From Alicyclobacillus fastidiosus (lineage in GTDB: Bacteria; Bacillota; Bacilli; Alicyclobacillales; Alicyclobacillaceae), in NCBI RefSeq assembly GCF_026651875.1, contig NZ_CP104067.1:3472001-3536000 (forward strand): a stretch of DNA of 64,000 nucleotides, given 5' to 3'. The position numbers and the translations under genes are program-made. Every line of letters starts with the position of its first letter. The first letter of the stretch is position 1. The notes below the pieces were generated by a model. The model saw nothing but the letters and a program-made list of their open reading frames with translations, did not search any database and was not told the origin of the DNA. Shown one piece after another: positions 17,597-27,402 of this stretch.

Positions 17597-18193
17597 TCAA
17601 TCCTTCGTGTTGACGAGACAGTCAATTGCCTCCCGACCAAAGTCTTTTTCCCCGCCTCTCGCCAGCGAGTATGCTTCGTCGATGAACAGCACCCCACCCA
17701 GCGCTTTTTTAATCAGTTCCCGCGTCTTTTGGGCTGTGTGTCCAATGTACTCACCGACGAGATCCGCTCGCTCCACTTCCACCAAGTGTCCCTGCGACAA
17801 AAGCCCACATTCGTGGAACAACCGCGCTAAGATCCGGGCCACAGTGGTTTTCCCTGTACCTGGATTGCCAAGAAAAACCATATGAAGAACCACGGGTTCC
17901 GCTTTGAGGTGATGGCGTATACGCGTTTGTTGTACGAATACGTACGCAAAGATCTCACGCACCACTCGCTTGACTTCGCCTAGCCCCACCAATTCATCTA
18001 ATTCTGTGAGGAGCGACACCAGTCGTGATTTGTCCACCTCCGGACGTCCCGACGACGCTGTGGAATGATGTCCAGAAAGTTGTTGCAAGGCTTCCGTCAG
18101 GGCGATTTGACCCTGTTCATATTCCTGAATCACCTGTAGTGACATCTCTTTTTTCGGTGTGTGGGTCATTCGATTTCGGCTGCCAGGTTTCAT
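17597..18193 (-). CDS. spoVK: spoVK, 5' part (split gene)
   Basis: Encodes the N-terminal 194 native residues of SpoVK plus four element-derived residues before a TGA. Visible are Walker A ([16 protein letters not shown]), the segment [15 protein letters not shown] and Walker B ([16 protein letters not shown]). The protein breaks off at EAIDCLV, exactly where the junction repeat lies, so the sensor and lid of the AAA+ module are missing. The ATG at 18193 follows GAGGGGTGG. SpoVK is needed for mature heat-resistant spores in B. subtilis and is made in the mother cell; the truncated form should be inactive. Confidence 0.9.
   Translation of the reverse strand: MKPGSRNRMTHTPKKEMSLQVIQEYEQGQIALTEALQQLSGHHSTASSGRPEVDKSRLVSLLTELDELVGLGEVKRVVREIFAYVFVQQTRIRHHLKAEPVVLHMVFLGNPGTGKTTVARILARLFHECGLLSQGHLVEVERADLVGEYIGHTAQKTRELIKKALGGVLFIDEAYSLARGGEKDFGREAIDCLVNTKD
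17610..17614 (-). repeat. Junction repeat, spoVK 5' side (att core)
   Basis: GTCAA on the minus strand, in frame as GTC AAC; partner of 14476-14480. Confidence 0.8.
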
Positions 18194-18287
18194 GGAACCA
18201 CCCCTCGTTTGACGTATTTGCCCGAGCGGCCAACACCTCAACCTATGCATGGGCGCAAATATGGGTGATGGCCCAGAACAAAATGAG

Positions 18288-18312
18288 GCACCCTGGGCAT
18301 GACCTAGGGTGC
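18288..18312 (-). terminator. spoVAF terminator
   Basis: GCACCCT...AGGGTGC stem with further inner pairing; on the minus strand followed by CTCATTTTGTTC. Confidence 0.65.
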
Positions 18313-18321
18313 TTGGTGAAA

Positions 18322-19824
18322 TTATGCGCGCCCCCGCCTTCTTCGGAGGATCTCCGGCACCCCTCCGAGTTTGTAGCTGGGCTGACGAATTAAGGTATCG
18401 GTCAATCCGTGCTTCCACTTGAATGGAATGAGCGGCCACAAATACGGCTTCCCAAACGTCTTCATGGTGGCCAACAGGATGAACCAAGAGACAAACGAAA
18501 TGGCGAAGCCTATGACCCCGAAGATGGCGGTCCAGCCCATGATCCAGAACCGCGCCATTTGATTCGCGGAACCGAGTTCGTAAGACGAAGTGGCATACTG
18601 GGCCATCATGACAAATCCCATGTAGACCAGGACCTCAGGTTGCAACAACTGGATGGTCGTCGCAAACTGTCCGAACAGCAAGGCCGCGACGATGCCGACA
18701 GCAGATGCCATCACAGAGGGGGTGTTAATGACCGCCAGCCGCAAGATATCTAACGAAACTTCAGCGACTAGCAACTGCGCCCACAGCGGCAAAGGATCGT
18801 GACGATTGGACAGAAAGAAAGCACCCCATTTTGGAACCCAGTGCGGATGTGCATTCACCAGTAAGAAGACGCCAGGCAAAAAAATGCTCATGTACACTGC
18901 GAAAGCAATCAACCATCGCAAGTACGTCCCGATCATGGGATATGAGTGATACTCTTGCGGATGCTGCATATGCTGCCAAAACGTGGACGGCGCGACGATG
19001 ACCTCGGGCGTGTTGTCCACCACGATGACAACCTGGCCCTCAAGCAGTGCCGTACTCGCCACATCTGGCCGTTCCGTATAGCGGGCGATGGGGTAGGGAT
19101 TCCACTTCAATTTGCCGAGATAGTCCATGACCTGTTGCTCGCCAAGCACAAGTCCGCCGGAGTCGATGGACTTCAGCTTGCCACGAATGTCTTTGACGAG
19201 GCCCTCATCTGCCACGTCTTTTAGATACATAAAACTCACGTCGTTCTGACCGCGATTGCCAATCTGCATGAGTTCCACCCGCAATCGAGGATCGCGAAGG
19301 CGACGACGAATGAGGCTCGTGTTCATCAACATCGTTTCCGTAAAGCCGTCGTGATTTCCCCTTGCAACCCGCTCCATCGTCGGTTCCGTGATACTTCGCA
19401 TCGGATAAATACGCGTGTCAATCATCAGTGCCTTATCGTAGCCGTCGATAAACGTCATCAAGGGACCGGACAATATAAACCGCACGGCATCGGCCATCTT
19501 ATCGAACACTTGTACCTGGACAAATGAGACGTTCGTATTGAGGTAGACGACGAGCTGGTCAAGCGTATAATCTTCATTCTCGTGCTTCTTTTCAAACGCT
19601 TCGATACTCGCCTGAAGATTTTCGAGGATCAGCACCACGTTCATCGTCAGAAAAAAACCGTTCGCCACGTACGACATCATATTCAACCGCCCAAACTTGA
19701 ACGGTTTTGCGATGACGTCCCACGTCGTTCCAATTCCCAAAAGGTTGTTGAGGTACGTAACATTCTCCTCTAGTTTCGGGCTTATGACCTGTTCTTTCAC
19801 TTCTGGTATCTGTTTGACCACCAT
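18322..19824 (-). CDS. spoVAF: Spore germination protein SpoVAF (GerA-family)
   Basis: 500 residues of the GerA/SpoVAF family: a long N-terminal soluble region with [18 protein letters not shown] and the segment [12 protein letters not shown], then about five membrane helices from near residue 285 and a short basic tail. These proteins sit in the spore inner membrane and work with the SpoVA channel in dipicolinate movement. The C-terminal region after the helices is short, as in SpoVAF rather than GerAA. ATG after GGGAGGAATG. It stands alone here, without spoVAA-AE beside it, and precedes spoVK in the same direction but with its own terminator. Confidence 0.88.
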   Translation of the reverse strand: MVVKQIPEVKEQVISPKLEENVTYLNNLLGIGTTWDVIAKPFKFGRLNMMSYVANGFFLTMNVVLILENLQASIEAFEKKHENEDYTLDQLVVYLNTNVSFVQVQVFDKMADAVRFILSGPLMTFIDGYDKALMIDTRIYPMRSITEPTMERVARGNHDGFTETMLMNTSLIRRRLRDPRLRVELMQIGNRGQNDVSFMYLKDVADEGLVKDIRGKLKSIDSGGLVLGEQQVMDYLGKLKWNPYPIARYTERPDVASTALLEGQVVIVVDNTPEVIVAPSTFWQHMQHPQEYHSYPMIGTYLRWLIAFAVYMSIFLPGVFLLVNAHPHWVPKWGAFFLSNRHDPLPLWAQLLVAEVSLDILRLAVINTPSVMASAVGIVAALLFGQFATTIQLLQPEVLVYMGFVMMAQYATSSYELGSANQMARFWIMGWTAIFGVIGFAISFVSWFILLATMKTFGKPYLWPLIPFKWKHGLTDTLIRQPSYKLGGVPEILRRRRGRA

Positions 19825-19906
19825 GCATTCCTCCCGAAGCCGCTATCTCCTTTACTCATTCCCCAATCGTTTCCAAACGATTCGCGAACAAGGCAAAATA
19901 TTGAGG

Positions 19907-19935
19907 TTGCACAGGAGCCCGCTCGCCGTTACACT
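19907..19935 (+). promoter_or_regulatory. Sigma-A promoter of the TRIC channel gene
   Basis: TTGCAC, 17-base spacer, TACACT, ending 28 bases before the ATG. Confidence 0.75.
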
Positions 19936-19963
19936 GGCAGACGGAATTAAAGAGGTGAACCAG

Positions 19964-20587
19964 ATGGTCTGGCAAGTGATGAATGTGATTGGCACGATTG
20001 CTTTTGCGGTGAGTGGATCTATCGTGGCGATGGAAGAGGGATTCGATTTGCTCGGTCTCTTTGTCCTCGGCTTTGTTACCGCATTTGGTGGCGGAATGGT
20101 CCGCAACCTCGTCCTCGGATTGCCCGTGACAAACATCTGGCACCAGCCTGGGCTGTTCCTCACGGCGACATTCACGATTTTTCTGGTCTTCGTCATGCCT
20201 TCCAGCTGGTTACGCCACTGGCATCGCATGGGCAGTTTTTTCGACGCGTTAGGCCTGGCGGCGTTTGCGACTGAAGGCGCGACATATGCCCACGCGGCAC
20301 ACAGTACGCTGACCACCACCATCATCGCTGCGCTCATGACGGGAATTGGCGGTGGAATCATCCGAGACATCCTCGCAGGGCGAAAGCCGCTCGTCTTCCG
20401 GACGGAGATTTATGCGCTCTGGTGTATTCTAGCAGGCCTCATAATCGGGCTCAACTTGGCCCGCGAAGTGTGGATGCAATACGCGTTGTTCGCCGTCGTC
20501 GCCGTGATGCGAATGATATCGCTCCGATACGGCTGGGAGCTACCGCGAAAGTCCCTAACGAATACGGAACACACCTGGACCCATTAG
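19964..20587 (+). CDS. TRIC-type (UPF0126) cation channel membrane protein
   Basis: 207 residues with seven membrane helices in two related halves. The glycine-rich repeats TAFGGGMVRN and TGIGGGIIRDIL mark the prokaryotic TRIC family, trimeric potassium-selective channels of the cytoplasmic membrane. AAAGAGGTG precedes the ATG at 19964 by 6 bases and a clear sigma-A promoter lies upstream. Single-gene unit between divergent spoVAF and a convergent aldolase gene. Confidence 0.9.
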   Translation: MVWQVMNVIGTIAFAVSGSIVAMEEGFDLLGLFVLGFVTAFGGGMVRNLVLGLPVTNIWHQPGLFLTATFTIFLVFVMPSSWLRHWHRMGSFFDALGLAAFATEGATYAHAAHSTLTTTIIAALMTGIGGGIIRDILAGRKPLVFRTEIYALWCILAGLIIGLNLAREVWMQYALFAVVAVMRMISLRYGWELPRKSLTNTEHTWTH

Positions 20588-20635
20588 CCTCACCCTCAGG
20601 CCCAAAGCACCTCGCAAGGGCCGGTCCCGTCCGAA

Positions 20636-20671
20636 GCAAAAAGGCCTCGACCGACGGCCGTGGCCTTTTGC
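20636..20671. terminator. Bidirectional terminator
   Basis: GCAAAA-GGCC...GGCC-TTTTGC stem, A-rich before and T-rich after, between convergent genes. Confidence 0.75.
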
Positions 20672-20742
20672 GCAGGACATTCACCCTTACGAAATCAACA
20701 GCATAAACGACGCAGTGATCATGCGCTGGCCTAGGCGATACG

Positions 20743-21477
20743 TCATCGTACGCGCCCGTGCCGACCTGTCGGCTCAATAGCGCTTTCCTCCATTACGCCA
20801 TACAGGTGACCATCACGTTTGGCTCGTTCATAATAGTACATCCACGATTTTTCAATGTTTTTCTGAATCCAAATGGACTTCCCCACCCGTTCTATCTCAT
20901 CCGCACTCAATGCGGCATTGGGGTTCAGAAGACGGGCAAACACCTGTCGATTGGAATTGACTTCTAGATACTTCGAGGCGACAAGCACTTCCTCCAGCGT
21001 CTGTCCCGTGACAATCGCTCCATGAGCACGCAACACGACAACCTTCCTATCCCGAAGACACGCGGCGACAGCTTGGCCTCGTTCACGCGTACTGATGGAA
21101 TCCGGGTCGTGGTAAACGGGAATCTGAGTGCCGAGTCCGCAGGTGACGGAGCTGACAGGGCGTATCGGAACGCCTGCGAGACTCAGTATGTTCGTCCAAT
21201 GCGCATGAAAATGCGCAATGGCGTTTATGTCCGGGCGCACTCGATAAATTTCCGAGTGAATATACACTTCATTTGGAGGCTCGTGGTTTCCTTCCAAGAC
21301 GGCTGCGTCCCAATCCACTTTAATGATGTCGTTGACCGTCAGCGTGGCACGAGCCGCTTGTCGGCCATGCGTGAAAAAACCGCCCTCTGTCCGCAGACTG
21401 ACGTGGCCGTTCATGTCGAATAAGTCCAATGCCTCAAACAGCCTAACGGTCTCGGCGAGCTTCACTCTCTCATTCAT
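20743..21477 (-). CDS. Class II aldolase/adducin family protein
   Basis: 244 residues. Metal-binding residues of the family are present in PNEVYIHSEIYR and HFHAHW, with a third His in LRAHGAIVTG; these are the zinc ligands of fuculose-phosphate-aldolase-type enzymes. Members act as aldolases, epimerases or decarboxylases on hydroxy acids and sugar phosphates, so the reaction is open. The ATG at 21477 follows GGGAG. It is the last gene of the cluster that also holds an MFS carrier, cupins and a TctABC transporter, which suggests a C-C cleavage step in a catabolic route. Confidence 0.85.
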   Translation of the reverse strand: MNERVKLAETVRLFEALDLFDMNGHVSLRTEGGFFTHGRQAARATLTVNDIIKVDWDAAVLEGNHEPPNEVYIHSEIYRVRPDINAIAHFHAHWTNILSLAGVPIRPVSSVTCGLGTQIPVYHDPDSISTRERGQAVAACLRDRKVVVLRAHGAIVTGQTLEEVLVASKYLEVNSNRQVFARLLNPNAALSADEIERVGKSIWIQKNIEKSWMYYYERAKRDGHLYGVMEESAIEPTGRHGRVR

Positions 21478-21508
21478 CAGGAACTCCCACCCGATTGATT
21501 TTTTCTGC

Positions 21509-22768
21509 CTAGCCTGACACATTCGCGACGTCGGCACTGCCAGCACTCCAATTTCCGCGCCAGTATATCAGTGCGCCCGCCAGGTAAGACAGCCCAACAA
21601 AAACAAAGAACGCCGCAAATCCAAAGTGACTCACGACGATAGACAAGACGAGTGGCCACATGGATGACGCAGCAAACGTGATTCCAAAAAAGAGGCTATA
21701 CGCACTTGCTTGCAAATCATTCGACGTGATATCCGACATGATGGTCTGCTCGACGGGGCTGTACCCGTACACAAAGAGCCCCATGATGAGGAGGATAGGA
21801 CATAACAGCCAGACACGGATGGTCACCGATGAAAAGACGACCATCACGAACGACATTGTACAGGCCCCGTATAAGAGGAAACTCAGAAATTTTGGGCGAT
21901 GGAAACGGTCGGATAATTTACCAGTGATCATTGGACCTATTACACTCGTCACCGTAAACAACGTGAACAACACACCTGTGACCGACTTGCTATAGTGGAG
22001 ATGGTTGAGGAAAAATAGGGGAAGAAACGTCTGCATGATGCCAATCCCTTTTCCCCCCGCGGTGATAGACGCCGTGACAATCAATCTTCTCACATACCGA
22101 CTCTTCAACGGTTCAAAAAATCCCGCCGTGAAACTCAGATTGTTTTTCGACTTCGCCGTGAGCATTTCTGCTGGCATCGAAAACAGAATGATCACGCCTA
22201 TGAGCAAACCCGGAAGCGTGAACACATACAGTGTGCCACGCCATCCTACAACGGAGATGAGGAGCGTTGCCAACAGAGGGCAGATGACGGTGGCCACGTT
22301 GGCTGTCGCAAAATGAATCGCCTGCGCGGCCCCCCGTTTGGTCTTGCTAAACCACTTGCCTAACATAGCACTACCAATGGGATGATGCGGGCTGGCGACA
22401 ATTTGACCCAACGTGACGTAACCCGTCAGTTCCGCAAAATTGTGGGCGAGTCCACATAACCCGATTCCGATCCCGACGCCAATGTTCTCCAGGACGATGA
22501 TATCTCTTCCAGATACATATTTTGCCACGGCACCCCAGATGCCCTGTAAGAGTCCGTTCACAAGCCTCGTAAATGTCAACATGGCGCCCAGTTCAACGTA
22601 TCCAAATCCCATGCTGTTCATCAGAATTGGGTAAATCAGAGGCATCACCGCCCCCTGCATATGCGTCACACCATGTCCGGCACTGAGGATCCCCAGACGC
22701 CAGCGCGCTTGTGCTGGACTTTCATCAGACAGATACGAGATGGATTCATTTTCTATTTGAGTTGCCAC
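21509..22768 (-). CDS. MFS permease
   Basis: 419 residues, 12 predicted helices, with the loop motif SKTKRGAAQAIHF and the segment IGPMITGKLSDRFHRPKF between helices, typical of major facilitator carriers for organic anions. The GTG at 22768 lies 7 bases after GGAGG. It is between a Ni/Co permease and the aldolase, 31 bp before the latter. The substrate is not evident; by context a carboxylate or aromatic acid is plausible. Confidence 0.85.
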   Translation of the reverse strand: MATQIENESISYLSDESPAQARWRLGILSAGHGVTHMQGAVMPLIYPILMNSMGFGYVELGAMLTFTRLVNGLLQGIWGAVAKYVSGRDIIVLENIGVGIGIGLCGLAHNFAELTGYVTLGQIVASPHHPIGSAMLGKWFSKTKRGAAQAIHFATANVATVICPLLATLLISVVGWRGTLYVFTLPGLLIGVIILFSMPAEMLTAKSKNNLSFTAGFFEPLKSRYVRRLIVTASITAGGKGIGIMQTFLPLFFLNHLHYSKSVTGVLFTLFTVTSVIGPMITGKLSDRFHRPKFLSFLLYGACTMSFVMVVFSSVTIRVWLLCPILLIMGLFVYGYSPVEQTIMSDITSNDLQASAYSLFFGITFAASSMWPLVLSIVVSHFGFAAFFVFVGLSYLAGALIYWRGNWSAGSADVANVSG

Positions 22769-22874
22769 ATACGTTCCTCCTCCCTGCAGGCAGGTGTAAA
22801 TCGACAGCGAAAGCCGCTTCGACTTTCAGTCCTCGCTATGTTTTTGCAAGCGACAGAGCCCATGTAGTTGTCGA

Positions 22875-23903
22875 CTATTCTGGGGATGACCACCTTTGTT
22901 CAATCCGGAAAAATTTCCAAATGCCATAAGACAGTCCCCAAGAGAGAACAAATAGAGACACGATGACAAATCCTAGGTTACCTAGATCCAGGTTGTCGAG
23001 CCAGCCGAAAAAACCTTGGCTCGCTCCAAATTGGGGCATGAGGATTTGAAGTGCCTCGACGAGCCCAATCACAAGGGCGGAGACAACGGATAATCCCGTC
23101 ACCGTCAAGTTGTAATACATCTTGCGGACGGGCGTCGCCAAGGCCCAGTTGTAGGCGGAGCTCATGAAGACGCCGTCCGCCGTATCCATCAGGCTCATAG
23201 CGGACGCGAAGAGCAGAGGCAGCGACAAAACACCTGTGACCGGGAGCGAATTCTTCGCCGCTCCAGCCGAGATCGCCAAGAGTGCAATTTCACTGGCGGT
23301 GTCGAATCCGAGCCCAAACAGAAAGCCAATCGGGTAGATGTGATAATCTCGGTTCACCAACCGAAAGAGCGGACTGACGAATCTGGTGATCAGACCGCGC
23401 GACTGCAACAATTTCTCCATTTTTTCCTCACTGATCCGGCTTTGCCTCATCTCCTTGAACAATCGGGAGATGTTGATGAGGATGGCGCAGTTCAGCAGAC
23501 CGATGAGAATGAGGAAGGAGGAGGAGACAAGTGTCCCAACGATTCCACCGACGGTTTGTAACTGCGGAATGTGTCGTTGGGCCCACTCTACGGCAAAGGC
23601 AGTAACCACCGCCATGACACAAACCACCGTGGAGTGACCAAGCGAAAAATAAAATCCTACGCCGATGGCACTTCGCCTTTGCTGTCTCAGTTTCCGAACC
23701 GTGTTGTCAATTGCGGCAATGTGGTCCGCATCGAATGCATGACGGAGGCCAAATGTGTAAGCTAACAATGCGAGCCCTAGCAGCGACGGGTGATGCGGAA
23801 TGGCCGTCATCAAAAAACTGATTCCCACTACGTGGAGAAGGACGACGACGACACCATAGCCTACCCAGCCAGGCTTCCCAGTTCCATGTGCTTTTGTTTT
23901 CAC
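22875..23903 (-). CDS. NiCoT-family nickel/cobalt permease
   Basis: 342 residues, eight helices. The helix-II signature RHAFDADHIAAIDN is diagnostic for the HoxN/NixA/NicT group, and LGFDTASEIALL and the LPLLFASAMSLMDTADG segment are the other conserved motifs. It imports Ni(II) or Co(II) at high affinity. The start is the GTG at 23903 after GAGGGG. Its place between cupin genes and an MFS gene, near an EutA-like gene, suggests that a metal cofactor (nickel for a cupin, or cobalt for B12) is needed by the pathway; that is an inference. Confidence 0.92.
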   Translation of the reverse strand: MKTKAHGTGKPGWVGYGVVVVLLHVVGISFLMTAIPHHPSLLGLALLAYTFGLRHAFDADHIAAIDNTVRKLRQQRRSAIGVGFYFSLGHSTVVCVMAVVTAFAVEWAQRHIPQLQTVGGIVGTLVSSSFLILIGLLNCAILINISRLFKEMRQSRISEEKMEKLLQSRGLITRFVSPLFRLVNRDYHIYPIGFLFGLGFDTASEIALLAISAGAAKNSLPVTGVLSLPLLFASAMSLMDTADGVFMSSAYNWALATPVRKMYYNLTVTGLSVVSALVIGLVEALQILMPQFGASQGFFGWLDNLDLGNLGFVIVSLFVLSWGLSYGIWKFFRIEQRWSSPE

Positions 23904-24112
23904 GTCTGCCCCTCGCAATCCAGAAAAGCCTGTTGATGCACGTCACCAAAATCGATTCAACGCACTCACGGTTTTCTCACTGTCACCTGATCTGTCGTCT
24001 GGAATCAATGCGCCCGCCGGAGGATACGGATTGTAGCGAATGCCTTGTAGATTCGGGGGGCTATTTGCCGCTCGTGGCCATCTCCGCATCCTCCTGACGC
24101 CGCAGGTGAGCC

Positions 24113-24724
24113 TTACTCGACGTTGGTCTTGACCACTAACATCTCGGCCACGATCTCGGCATTAAGCGCTACACCCTGCCTGTACTCAGGTGCGTTCTCG
24201 AGCTGTTCCAAATCATTCAATCCCGAATATTTGTAGATTCGGTTGATGGCTGAGATCATACGCACTGGATGCTCGGGGTCCGCGTTGAAATGTTGATGAA
24301 TGGTGTTTGGCGGAATGTAGATCACGTCCCCCGACTTCCACTCGAACCGCTTGACTTCAGCCTGTGGTACCCAATGATACGTATCGGTGATCTCGACATC
24401 GCAGTCCTGATGCAAATCGTATCCTCGCCCCTCCAGGACGTATAAACACTCTTCTGCCAGATGCCGATGCTTGCCGGACCGACTACCAGGGGGGATGATC
24501 TGCATGTACGCGTCAACCGTTTCCATTCGCGTGTTCATCTGGGGGTTGATCATGTGCTTCAGAATACCTTGTGGCGCTAGCTCCCACGGCATCTCAGAAG
24601 GTTTGACGATCTTCTTGCGCCCCTTGTCGCGAATGGGTTTCTCCACGGCATCTGTCAGTGTGTCCTGGTAAAACGCCAAACTCTTGTCACCTTGATTCCA
24701 CGCCTTCGCTTCTCCCCACGCCAT
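24113..24724 (-). CDS. Cupin-domain protein, 203 aa
   Basis: One cupin fold with metal ligands in GKHRHLAEE (motif 1, His-His-Glu) and PPNTIHQHFNADPEHPVR (motif 2, His). It is a paralogue of the protein at 24751 and of the halves of the double cupin at 30257. Such single cupins can be dioxygenases, isomerases or ligand-binding proteins; no substrate can be read. The Ni/Co permease gene lies about 210 bp downstream with no clear gene between. Confidence 0.85.
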   Translation of the reverse strand: MAWGEAKAWNQGDKSLAFYQDTLTDAVEKPIRDKGRKKIVKPSEMPWELAPQGILKHMINPQMNTRMETVDAYMQIIPPGSRSGKHRHLAEECLYVLEGRGYDLHQDCDVEITDTYHWVPQAEVKRFEWKSGDVIYIPPNTIHQHFNADPEHPVRMISAINRIYKYSGLNDLEQLENAPEYRQGVALNAEIVAEMLVVKTNVE

Positions 24725-24750
24725 ATCGCATTCCTCCTACGTTTGCTCAA

Positions 24751-25296
24751 TTAGATTTGTGTATCGTCATCCTGCCGAGGAACGAAGTCGACCCCGTGCT
24801 CGGTCGGTTCCGTGGGTCTTGGCACAACCGTTTTCTGGAACAACATGTTCATAAACATATACATAGGTTTGGTCTTGATCACCAAGGCGCGGGCCGGTTT
24901 CTCTGGGTCGGCGTTGTTGTGCTGGTGAACGCAGTTATTGTGCACGATGGCGATGTCTCCGGCCTCCCAGTCATAGCGCTCGCCATCGTGAATTTCGTAA
25001 CCGCGACCGTCTAAAATATAGAACGCGGCTTCGTTTACGTGGCCGTGTTTTTGAGATTTCCCGCCCGGTGCATATTCTTCAAGGTGAATGTGAAGGGTCT
25101 GACCCAATCCGTCGACTGGTTCGAGATAGTGTTTGCTAAACGTTTGCGGCCCGTCGAGGAACTGAATGTTGTCCCCGCTTCGAATCCGTGGCAATGACCT
25201 CAAGCGCGCCAATTCCGTCTTCAAGTTGTACTCCCCCGCGATGGCACGAACAAAGACCCTATCCTTCTTGCTGTGATAATGGGATTCCGTTCCCAT
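24751..25296 (-). CDS. Cupin-domain protein, 181 aa
   Basis: One cupin fold: motif 1 QKHGHVNEAAFYILDGRGYE and motif 2 NNCVHQHNNADPEKPAR carry the metal-binding His and Glu. Start ATG at 25296 after AGGAGGAGTGTTC. It is 26 bp before the next cupin and 35 bp after tctB, so transcription with the tripartite transporter is likely. Confidence 0.85.
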   Translation of the reverse strand: MGTESHYHSKKDRVFVRAIAGEYNLKTELARLRSLPRIRSGDNIQFLDGPQTFSKHYLEPVDGLGQTLHIHLEEYAPGGKSQKHGHVNEAAFYILDGRGYEIHDGERYDWEAGDIAIVHNNCVHQHNNADPEKPARALVIKTKPMYMFMNMLFQKTVVPRPTEPTEHGVDFVPRQDDDTQI

Positions 25297-25330
25297 GAAC
25301 ACTCCTCCTCAATCTACGTTCGAAACAACG

Positions 25331-25846
25331 TTAGCTAAACAAAACGCCCGAGTACAAATGTAAGTCGAGTACTCTTGCGAACACACCCGACGTCAATATC
25401 CCCATCGCCACGGCGGCTCCTACCGCCAATTTCCAATTGCGGTGACTCTTCTGAATGAGGAAATAGACGAAGAAAAACAAAGGGATGGCGGGCGCAAAAC
25501 CAATCAATAAAATACCCAGGATCAACGACGCAGCCCATAGAATCGAAACCCACTGCCCCAGTTGAGAGACCTCCCCAGTCTCTGGTACCGGCTCGGGCGC
25601 CAGCGCAATCGGGGGAGTTCCCGCAGTGTCCTTGCGATCGCCGAGTTTTCTATCGTGCGTCAAAAATCGCATCCTGGGTATGAAGTTCCCCATGAGCTGC
25701 GTGATGCCGACGATGATCGCCGTCACGCCCACTACCATCGGAATTAGGCGACCTGCCGGAGGGTACCGGGATGCCATGGCAACGTAAACTGACGCAAAGA
25801 CAATCCAAGCGATGTCGAGGAGCATCTCTAGCCGCAACCGTCTCAT
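25331..25846 (-). CDS. tctB: Tripartite tricarboxylate transporter small membrane subunit TctB
   Basis: 171 residues with four membrane helices and a polar central loop, the layout of TctB. The start overlaps the tctA stop as ATGA. With TctA and the binding protein TctC it should import a carboxylate driven by an ion gradient. Confidence 0.88.
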   Translation of the reverse strand: MRRLRLEMLLDIAWIVFASVYVAMASRYPPAGRLIPMVVGVTAIIVGITQLMGNFIPRMRFLTHDRKLGDRKDTAGTPPIALAPEPVPETGEVSQLGQWVSILWAASLILGILLIGFAPAIPLFFFVYFLIQKSHRNWKLAVGAAVAMGILTSGVFARVLDLHLYSGVLFS

Positions 25847-27357
25847 GCACTCATTTCCCCCTTCGACTCGACTGGGTTCCGTCTGAATCGCTTCAGATAC
25901 GGGTTCAGTACGACAAACAAAATGATCAGGATCATAAAGTCTGTCAGCGGGCGTTTGAACATCGATAGGCCAAATAGCTGTTGAGTGAGATACAGGTTCT
26001 GCTCCGCCACGGATCCCAAAATGAATCCGATCATCGCCGCTGGAACGGAGTAGTGAAAGCGCTTCATCAACAGCCCGACGATGCCAAACCCAAATACGGC
26101 AATCACTTGCCCCATGCTCTGGTCCGCCGCAAACGAACCCAGGGCGGCGAGGGCGAAGATAAACGGCACCAAAATAGCCGTCGGCACCTGGCTGACCCTG
26201 GCCAGGTGCGGTACGATGGTGAGCCCCATGGCACTGGACAACAAGCTGCCGATGGCGATGACAAATGCCATCGCGAAGACGGCGTCCAGGTTCGTTTTGA
26301 GCATGCTTGGACCCGGCACGATGCCGAGAATCGTGAATCCGCTCATCAAGACGGCCATTCCCACTCCGCCTGGCACACCCAAGGCGACTGTAGGGACGAG
26401 ATTGCCCGCCTCTTTCGAAATGGACGAGGACTCCGGTGCAATGATGCCCTCCGGTATCCCGGTTCCGAATTTTTCAGGGTGCTTCGACGTCTTCATCGCC
26501 TGCCCATACGAGATGAAGTTGGCGGCGACGCCACCAATGCCTGGGACGACGCCGAGGAGGGTGCCGAGAATCGCAGACCGAATCATCAACCACGGATGTG
26601 CGAGGACGTCCTTCATGCCGTCTAGCACGCCGGAACCTGGCGTCTTCCCCAACAGGTTGACCCTTCCCTCCTCAGTGCGCGCCCGCTTCAGGCTGTACAG
26701 GTGGAACATCTCGGCGAAAGCAAAGATCCCGAGCGCTACCGCCGTGATGTTGAACCCGTTGTAGAGAGCCAATTGGTGAAAAGTGAAGCGCTGGACGCCG
26801 GTGATCGGGTCGTACCCGACAAATGACATCATCAGGCCGAACAACCCCGACAATAACCCTTTCGTCATCGAGCCCGAGCGCATTTGCCCAATCAGCACAA
26901 TCGCCAAAATCGCCAGTACGAGGTACTCAGACGGTTGAAACAACTTAATCAGTTGGAACATGAAGGGAATCACGATGAGCAACAATCCTACCCCGATCCA
27001 GCCGCCCACCGTCGTGGACAGAGCAGAGATGCCGAGCGCCCGTTTCGCTTGGCCTCGTCTGGTCATGGCATACCCGTCGAATGTGGTGGCCGCCGACTCT
27101 GGTGCACCGGGCGTGTTGAGGAGAATCGCCGTGACCGAGCCGCTGAAGTAAATGCCAGAGTGTGCCGCCAACAGCAGACATAAGGCCGGGATCACGGGCA
27201 TTCCGTAAATAAACGGAAGCAACATGGTCATCAGTACGGCCCCGCCGAGACCGGGAATGGCCCCGACAAACGTGCCGAGCAAAGAACCGAAGAGAATCAT
27301 CAGCATTCCATCGAGCGTGAACAGCGAGTCAAAGCCTAGTATCATCTGATGCAGCAT
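25843..27357 (-). CDS. tctA: Tripartite tricarboxylate transporter large membrane subunit TctA
   Basis: 504 residues, about 11-12 helices. The duplicated signatures GTFVGAIPGLGGA near residue 30 and LGVVPGIGGVAANF further on are diagnostic for TctA, as is GIIAPESSSISKEAGNLVP. It forms the translocation path of a binding-protein-dependent secondary transporter. ATG after GGAGGTGTCATC. Genes run tctC-tctA-tctB. Confidence 0.95.
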   Translation of the reverse strand: MLHQMILGFDSLFTLDGMLMILFGSLLGTFVGAIPGLGGAVLMTMLLPFIYGMPVIPALCLLLAAHSGIYFSGSVTAILLNTPGAPESAATTFDGYAMTRRGQAKRALGISALSTTVGGWIGVGLLLIVIPFMFQLIKLFQPSEYLVLAILAIVLIGQMRSGSMTKGLLSGLFGLMMSFVGYDPITGVQRFTFHQLALYNGFNITAVALGIFAFAEMFHLYSLKRARTEEGRVNLLGKTPGSGVLDGMKDVLAHPWLMIRSAILGTLLGVVPGIGGVAANFISYGQAMKTSKHPEKFGTGIPEGIIAPESSSISKEAGNLVPTVALGVPGGVGMAVLMSGFTILGIVPGPSMLKTNLDAVFAMAFVIAIGSLLSSAMGLTIVPHLARVSQVPTAILVPFIFALAALGSFAADQSMGQVIAVFGFGIVGLLMKRFHYSVPAAMIGFILGSVAEQNLYLTQQLFGLSMFKRPLTDFMILIILFVVLNPYLKRFRRNPVESKGEMSA

Positions 27358-27402
27358 GATGACACCTCCATGTAGAGGTAGAGCGACGCGGCCTCACAGC
27401 GT

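Larger units (their letters stand above)
14476..17614 (-). mobile_element. Intervening element inside spoVK (skin-like), 3134 bp
   Basis: Bounded by the 5-bp direct repeat TTGAC/TTGAC on the plus strand (GTCAA in spoVK direction) at 14476-14480 and 17610-17614. It contains a large serine recombinase, a coupled 66-aa gene, an NlpC/P60 hydrolase on the other strand, a hairpin and a pair of inverted repeats. Deletion of one repeat plus the interior (3134 bp) brings the two spoVK pieces into one frame of 329 codons, close to the 322 of B. subtilis SpoVK. I infer developmentally timed excision by analogy with sigK/skin and spsM/SPbeta. Confidence 0.9.

Noticed and set aside
22875-24112. Cobalamin or nickel/cobalt riboswitch before the NiCoT gene
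   Set aside because: The roughly 210-base gap shows no B12 box or other riboswitch core that I can recognise.
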